A model generated the notes under the pieces. The model saw only the letters and a program-made list of their open reading frames with translations. It ran no database searches and had not been told where the DNA came from. Of a stretch of 64,000 nt of DNA, positions 13,401 through 22,400 are shown in pieces; the stretch's first letter is position 1, and every line of letters starts with the position of its first letter. Location of the stretch: contig OZ023217.1 of assembly GCA_963995525.1 (NCBI GenBank), positions 4,232,783 to 4,296,782 of the forward strand, given 5' to 3'. Both the position numbers and the translations under genes were made by a program. The stretch comes from Escarpia spicata (Eukaryota > Annelida > Polychaeta > Sabellida > Siboglinidae).

Positions 13401-16400
13401 GGGTCGCCGACCAACTTAACAGCCTTACAATAGTTCTACTTGATCTCGAGTACTTTATATGTTATTACGCCGTCGAAGTCGACTGGCTCGGTTCAAAACG
13501 TGAGTGGCAGTGAAATTAATTTAAATGTTTCGTGCATGATTAATGCTTCATGTCTTCAGCATCTGGTTTTTATGGCTTGACAGACGTCGTTGCTAGGCAA
13601 TGGGTCAGGTGGTCAGTGTAGCCATTGACTGTAATCTTTTTAAATAATCAAGGTTTTGCACCCTATCAAATACGCCAGCTCTTATGGTTCACCGGTAACT
13701 TGTACATTTTTTCTAAAAATCACGGTAAATTGTGCATGTTTCGTTGAATGGCAACGATCAGTTTAAGACATATCTGACGGTTGCCTCTTGTGAATGTTTT
13801 AAGTGTTGCGCAGTCAACTGCACCAAATGCTTGCAAAATCTAATCAGTATATCCTAGTTTCCACTGGGAACTATTTTTTAGCATGAGCAGTAATCATACA
13901 AGTTTCTTTGCGTGTCTTGTGGTTTTATCTTACCCATCTATCTTAAGGGTCGTCCATAAAGTATGTCATGCTTAGGGGTGGGGGTCTATGGACAAGTGTG
14001 ACGAAGTGTCACATTGGATGGGGCTCTCTGGGTAAGTGTTATGTAGCAATTTTTGAAATGTTGGCTCATTGAGCTGTCAGTATCAGAAAGATGTAGCATT
14101 AATTGTTCAGCCAATTGTGGATTGATTTCAACAGCACTGCAGCAAAAAAACAGCAATGTATTATTGTTTTTGTTACTTATACCGACTTATATTTTATATG
14201 TAAACAACGAATCAATAAAGGCTTGCAATGGATATAATAATTATTATAGATGTATGTGCTGTGTGTCGTGGTGGTCTTTGTCAAAATTAACATAATTTTA
14301 AGCGAGTGTACATGCCAGTGTTATGAAGTGTAACAAAGCGAGTGGGGTGTCTCAAAAATGTCCACAAATAGCATGACATCCTTTATGGTTGGCCCCTTAT
14401 GAGTGTGGGCCATTCAGGGTTGCAATGTTTTCACTTTCTAGCAGTGCTACATCTGCAGTTCAAACAGTATTACCTGCTACTATTGCCCATGTAATCATGC
14501 CATCGTATACATTGTTTTTCAGAGCAAGACAACATTTGCGGACACGTGTCATACGGGGTTCGACCAATCGTTGCCTGTCTACCGGCGTGGTTCCGATTCG
14601 CACAGTGTCTGCGACGTTATCGCGACACACGCAAGGTCTTCCCCCACATAGTGAATGCTGGGAAATATTCAACGACATTCTTTGTCGTTATATTCTCGAC
14701 ACTAAATACAGTTTATAAAGGTAGGTCACAATGAGTAACCTTTTTGTCTGTTGGTTTGTCGTAGACAGATATGGTATGGTTGTAATTGCCTGTGGTTGTA
14801 ATTGCCTACAGTTATAATTTGTAATTAACCACAGCTGAAACGAATAAACCAGATCAACAGCTGTTAACTTAACTTGTAATTAATTATATTCGTAATTAAC
14901 CGCATTCAAAATCTACCACATTTATAATCAACCCTACGCACAATGAACCACAGTTGTAATAATTACTATTGTAACCAACTAGTACATTTATAATTAACCA
15001 ATTAAACAAAATTAATTTGTAGCGGATTCTTCCTAGGGTCGTAAATGAAGCCAAGAAAGTTTGGTGCCTGAGATGCAAAGCGTCTCGTAGTAATATCATA
15101 ACATACATACACATGTGCTATCGTAGTTTGATTATAGATGTGTTGTGTTGTCAGGCCAGCATGGGGACGAGGTGACACAAAACAACGCCTTCTTCTACCT
15201 GTGGGTGGCTGCAGCCTTCATCAGTACATGTTACACGATGGTGTGGGACTTTAAGATGGACTGGGGCCTACTGGACCGCAACGCTGGAGAGAATACACTG
15301 CTGCGGGAGGAGATAGTCTACGGCTACAAGGTGAGGATCGTGGGAAAGTGGTTAAGGGGGGCTCATAAGTTTAAAAATAAAAAAACGTATTATTTTAAAC
15401 CACCACCCGCCCCCACCAATACATTTTTTTGTGCTTGAATGAAATTGTGATTTTGTAGAATATCGGTAAGGTCTGTGAAACGTTGAAATTATTGAGTGAC
15501 ATTTGTTATGGCAACAAGGGTTGATGACCGATATAAATTGTATGTGGCTCATGGCCGCATTATCGTCCACCCCATATTTCCCATAAATTTTGGTTAACCG
15601 CCCATCTGCTCACATTACCACCCACCCCCATCTCAGCCACATACACAAATACATTTATTTTTTATTAAAATATAGATGATAAAAATCCAGAAATACAACA
15701 AAATGGGCAGAATGTTCTTGAATATTCTTCAGACTTAACCTGGTCTGCTCCAATGTTTCTGTCACTGGTTTGCCACTTATTAGCGCTTCAGCCAGCAAGC
15801 ACTGCATTTTGAATAACTGTCATGTTTTTCTACTTTAGTATATGACGTAATCTTTTTCATACATGCAGATAGGCCACAAAATATACAGAAAGTTGTTGAA
15901 TATTGTTCAGACATCACGTTTTCTGTTGCTGGTTGGCGCTTCAGCCAGCAGGCATCGATTCTGATTGAATAGCTCTCAAACTGGCCACTTCAGTTTGTCT
16001 TTTTATACAAAGTAATTAATAATTTTGTTCACATAACATTCCATGTAATAATAACCAATCGTCCAATTGTAAACGTTAAAAACAACATTGGAACAATTCA
16101 TCGACGGTACTGCTGCATGTATACACTGGTAACCAGGGAAGGTGGTATCCGTACTTTGCACAAACTACGTCTACAGTGCCTGGTTAATTTTGGTCTCAAA
16201 TATTGACGCGTAGATGGGTTGATTTAGACGAGAAAATAAAAGGAACGTTTGTCGATGTCGGCGTTGTATTATAATAACTGTAAACTTAGTGGAGACGCCT
16301 GCCTTATTTATTCATATTCGCTTGGGGGCGCAGCCAGAGCCTGACCTGGTTTCGCAAAGCTTTCAAACATAGGTCAAACCTGCCAAAGGAACTTAACATG

Positions 16401-19400
16401 TGGACGTCTAACGAAGACGATGTTAACTCAGAATAAATTTAGAACCCACAGCGAACATTACAAACTCCTGACGTACAAACTACAAATAAATTGAGAACCT
16501 TTTTATGATGTTTTTTACAATATGAACGTTTTGTGAAACTGGCCCTGGACCACGATGTTGGAAACGGTTTCACGACGCGGGAACCAATCCTTCACACGAC
16601 AATCCAAACTTAAATCGAAACTTGTATATCGTTACAACACCCACTCCAAGCTAAAGTGCTCTCTGGATAAATTGAACCTCCAGTGTCCCATAGTAATACT
16701 TCTAGTTATCAGAAGACCCACTTACCAGGGCCTATGTTTTAGCGCCTTACTTATAGATACAGGCCCGGGACCAAAGAAAAAGATCGAATTGACGTCTTAA
16801 GTCGTAACTAAGTGAAAAATGGCTAATGTGAGTTTGAGTTATTGGGAGTGCATTATATACAAATATCCACAAAGCTATTCAGATGTTGTAAGGTTGTTTA
16901 ATGTTGGTTGATGTGCACTTGTTGTCTCGTACACCTGCTTTAGGTTTAAAGTTGGTTGATGTGCACTTGTTGTCTCGTACACCTGCTTTAGGTTTATAGT
17001 AATTATACTGTTTGATTCATTTTTGCATGAAGGGGGCAATAATGCGGATCTACGTAAGCGCCCATGTCTGCATAACCACCCACCCCCACTTTTACAACAT
17101 CTCGACCTAATCGCCCATGGGCGATAATGCCGTCAAATACGGTATATGTTTTTTCAATGAAGGTCTTCGGTATCATTCTTACAGACACTTAATATTCACG
17201 CCATGCTCTCAGTAAATGACTTATCCCTGCAGTTGCACTCAGTAAATGAGTGGTCCCTTGGGGTTGCAGGCATACTACTACTTCGCCCTGTTGGAGAACT
17301 TCGTGCTGAGGTTTGCGTGGACAATAACGATCTCGGTGGGAGAGGCAGGCATGATGAAGAACGAAGTCCTCATGTCGGTGCTTGCTTCATGCGAGGTCCT
17401 CAGGTCAGTCCTTGCTTCATGCGAGGTCCTCAGGTCAGTCCTTGCTTCATGCGAGGTCCTCAGGTCAGTCCTTGCTTCATGCGAGGTCCTCAGGTCAGTC
17501 CTTGCTTCATGCAATGTCCTCAGGTCAGTCCTTGCTTCATGCAATGCCCTCAGGTCAGTCCTTGCTTCATGCAATGTCCTCAGGTCAGTCCTTGCTTCAT
17601 GCAATGCCCTCAGGTCAGTCCTTGCTTCATGCAATGTCCTCAGGTCAGTCCTTGCTTCATGTGATAGACAGTCGTGGATATAAATGGTGGTCCCTGTGTT
17701 GTACTTACAACATGGCTGAATGCTCCCCGGAGAAGGCAAGTTGGAAATGGAATAAACAGTCTGTCAGGGGGGGGGTTGAAATGGAATAAACAGTCTGTTG
17801 GGGAGGGGTGGGGGGTGAAATGGAATAAACAGTCTGTCAGGGGGAAATGTAAAGTGCGTTGAATTGACCTAAGGACTGGATATCGTGCTATCCAATAATT
17901 TATCTTCACTTTTATAACAACAATATTTTAATGTAATTTAACTATTTCCTGTTTATGAATATCCACCTTTGCTGTTCATTGCACCTATGAACTTCTGTCC
18001 ACAATTTATAATGCATGTGAACAAGTTTTATTTGTTTACATTTGTGTTGCTATGCTCCCTAAGAAATTTTATAGCACTTTTTTCTGACTGGAGAATGAAT
18101 ATTTGAACTATGAATATTGTTAATTTGTTTTCATATTGACATACCCTCTAGGAGGTTTATTTGGAACTTTTTTTAACTCGAGAATGAACAGTTAACTATG
18201 AATATTGTTATTTTTTTTTTTGCTACGCCCTCTAGAAGATTCATATGGATTTTTTTTACAATAAAATAAACACATAACTACAAATAGTGTTATTTATTTT
18301 TTCGTGTTGCCATGCCCTCTAGGAGGTTCATATGGAACTTCTTCCGCCTGGAGAACGAGCACTTGAACAACTGCGGTCAGTTCCGTGCGGTGCGAGACAT
18401 CTCCATCGCCCCGATCCAGGCCAATGACCAAACCCTGCTGGAGGAGATGATGGACAAGGAGGATGGGGTGTCCAACAGACACGGCCGCGATGACCGCGAG
18501 AAATTTGTACAGCCCCAGTAAGTGACCCCCGGTGATGTCGCATTATTTTCATGGTCTATGCAATTACCTATCAAACTATTTCATCCAAACACTGTGCATA
18601 TCTGAGTAATTTATGCAATTTTATGTAATATGCTGTAGAGCTTTTCAGCTTAAGTGGATTAAATTTAATTTGGATTATTATTACTTTTTACTTATTTCAC
18701 AGTCAGTTTACCTTTTTTCTGTGACGCTTCAATTGCTATCAGCAATCGTCATCATAAGGCAACCGCTAGATTAGATAGTGGTACAATCAACGTGAGGTTC
18801 CTGCCTCTCTGTTTGCAAGGCAGTGCACTTGTGCTGTTATAAACACACTAGCCATGCTGGCACAGCAGGAAATATATTTTCATTTTGCTATCATCTAAAA
18901 AAACTTTTTAATATTACCAGTCCTCCTTACTTCTCAGCCATGGCATCCATCTGTTATGCCTTTCACATTGTACGTGGATTATTAGAATGTCTAATCCTTG
19001 GTTTTGTTGCAGATTTTCTGAGTATATTGGTGCTAAAGAAGTAATTTTATCAATATGTCAGTTTGTCATTAGCTCCACTAAACAAAATAGTTTTCCCTAA
19101 CCTGCCTCACCATGCCAAACAAGTAATGCGCCCATAACAAGTAAACTTTAGGTTTTGATGATTCCAGTGAAACACAAACAACCTTTGACAAATTAAACAT
19201 TCTGTAAACTTATGGAGATGAATGAAAAGAGTAAGCCTGAGTGGCTACTATGATAGCAATCGACATCAATCTTCACCTGGGTCTCCCAGCAACAATTGAA
19301 CAGTATTTAATTTTTGTTACAGATAATATATTATCTGGCTCGTCATTATTTGTAACCAAAATTAAATATTGTTTAATTGTTGACTCTGATCAAGATTTAT

Positions 19401-22400
19401 GTCGACTCTAGCATTATATGTAAATTTCCCAGCTATAATGTTTACCTTACCAGTTAGATAAACACATCTTGAGTTTTCTACTTGGAAACAAAATAAACAT
19501 CAAAGTTCTGATGAATATAATCTACTTAAAACTATTATGAGCAAAACTTACTCGCACAATAGATTTCAGTTTTAGTCAGTCAACTAGTGGCGTTTGACCT
19601 AAGCTTGTGTGGCAAATTTGTCGCAACGTTGGCTGCAGTAAATAGAATAACCTCGTGCATGCCAGGCTGTGTATTGAGGTAGCTCATATACCTCATAGAC
19701 AGTAGTTTAACAAGGAGGTTTGTCCTAGCTATGTACAGGCATGGACAATGGAGATGACCCCTGCCATCCTAGTATGTGGTTCATGTGTTAGGTTATTCGT
19801 CGTGCTAGTGACAATTAAGGTCTAATTTTAGTGGTTGCATGAAAACTGAACAATTGTTGAAAAATTTTACATTGTTGATGTTTGGGAAGAATTATGCGAA
19901 TGCACGGGGCTTCAGCACAGCTGAATTAACATCAAAGCTCACAAACTTAATTACGGACACAGGCTTTTGTGAAATGTCAAATTTTAATTAACTGCCATAT
20001 CTTAGAAGCTACTCACCATATCTTGATAACATTTCCAGCATATCACATTTATATGAAACAGATGTCACACAGGACAAAATAACCAATTTGCATAAATAAT
20101 CTTAGAAAAAAGCTGACGGAATATTCAATTCAGATATTTTATTTTTTCTGTTTATTCTAACAGGTAATGTATTAAGTTGTGCAATGAAGTAGTTTGGCTG
20201 AATATAGATAATTCTAATATTTTTATTATTATACATATTTTGTAAATTTATAAACAAATATTAAGTCAATGTTATCAAAAGTGTTACTCTTAATTCAGCC
20301 AAATAACCTCATTGCACAACATAACATATAATTTATTACAATACACAAAAAATGGAAATATTTGAATTTAATTTTCTGTGGGATGTTCTACAAAATCTCT
20401 CCCGTCAGATTTTTCTAACATTGTCTGGTTACCATGGTTACCATCATGTAAATTGATCGTTATGTCATTTGTGACTTTCTTTTCATTACGTCAGGACAGG
20501 ATGAGTAGTTTTTAGTTAATAAAATATGACATTTCTCGAGGAGTGACCCTTTAACATATCATAATCTACAGAAACCATACATGAGCACAGTTTATGTGAT
20601 TGGAGCAGTATATTTCCTGCTCTTTCAATAATTTCCGGTTCTTACAGTCATTTGATCACGACCATTCGACCTACCCAGTAAGCCTATATGTGGCAAACTT
20701 ATACACATTTTTTGTTGGAACTGTTCTATCTGCACATAAATAAAATGTTTTCCCGTTTGATAGTTTCTAAGCCTGTTAGGGCAGTTCCCGCCGTCAGTAG
20801 TCTAACAATGGTCGACTCACATGCAGCAAGGATGTTCATTGATGTTTAGATTTGCATGTGATTTTTCTCTGCCAGAGAACAAAGGAAGTTTAGCTCACAG
20901 AAGTATGGCAAGCCAGGTTCAGTTGAAACAGGGGGTATGTTTGACTATAGTGTTTGTAGAATTTCAATTGTGTGTTACAGATAGTCTAGGTTCTGCTTTC
21001 AATGGCGTGTTTCCGTTTGCCATATATCACTGTGTGCATGATAGTTCTTTATTACATGCCTCTTTTGTGCTTTGCTATTCAGTTGTATGATTTACCAAAT
21101 GGTAGGGTTTCAAGTTTTAAACATAACTAAGAGGGTGAAAATGTAGAACAGTTCAATGCACTGGAGTAGAACTCTTCTGGAGGTGAAGATACAATAAAAC
21201 TACTTCCTGTTGGAGGTGTTGAGTACTGCAGCCTAAGCCTATTCTATGAGAGAGTGCAAATAATATCTGAAATGACATGCTGCTGTCCGATTTTATTCCA
21301 AGATTCAGTAAATGCTACACCAGTTGGCATTGATTCTGAATGCTGGTGTTTCGCTAAATTTGCATTGACATTTTTGGCGCCATCTTGTTAGAACGTAACT
21401 CCAATGCAATGAACTGTAGGAAGGGCTTTGGTAGGGTGTTGTAGTTGCAATCTGTTTTAAACACCAGCTACCCATATCGTGAAATGTGTAGCCATCTCAT
21501 CGTGTGTACGCATGTAGGGTCTAGCAAAACTGCGTGATTATACTGTGTGATGAACTGTCTTGCTTTGCTATGCACTGCCTTGCTTTAGTGCATGCTACAA
21601 GGATTAGGTTCAATTTGTCAGGGGCAATGTGCCCACCATTTGTTTTCAGTCATTACATTTTATTTTAATAATAATGTTATTGAGTGTCAATCTGGTACAG
21701 GTTACATTGTTATAAAATATAATAACATTAGTGGTACATTACATTATATGTATGTACATATAATTATATATTGTGTCTATTAAATAGTGTATTTAATCAA
21801 ATTTAACAATATATTAAAAAAAACTAAAGACAAATGTGTGATGTAAAATGCATAAGATAATGTATGCATAATTTACAAATGGCAGTTAAATGTCTAAGTA
21901 CATAAGATTATACCTATGAAAGTTACAAATTGTAAGAAACATTAAATAACCATTAGACATGACATGCTAAAAAACAAATACAAAATCTTAGGTAACATTA
22001 TAATGTAGTGTTTTACCAATTTGAAACAGATAATTGTTTAAAGATTGCGAATTGTGATTACCCGGTATGATGTACCTTTCTTTGACAAAATAATGTAACA
22101 ATTGCAGCAGTATTATCGAATGCTAATGATGTCAATGTTGATTGGTAATTAAAATGAATAATTAAATGTAAAGTCCAAGTCAGGCAGTGACGACTAGTCA
22201 TAGTGGGCAAACAGGTGGATCTTGTATATGCGTCAATTGCTTGTAGTCATCACGCGCATACGTGGACCACTCTGATCGATGGCACCGTCTTCATGCTTAA
22301 ATCCCACGTTCCCCATCACATATCCCAGCATCCTCGGCGGCACAGCAAAATTGCAACGGCCTCATGCAATATTGCCATGGATATGACAGGCACTGACGTC

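Noticed and set aside
14389..14718. 109-codon plus frame overlapping an XPR1 exon.
   Set aside because: It is the wrong frame over 14523-14720; the correct frame has the conserved EXS motifs and matching splice phases.
17278..17739. Minus-strand frame with repeated [10 protein letters not shown].
   Set aside because: Antisense of the 30-bp minisatellite; the plus strand has the real exon.
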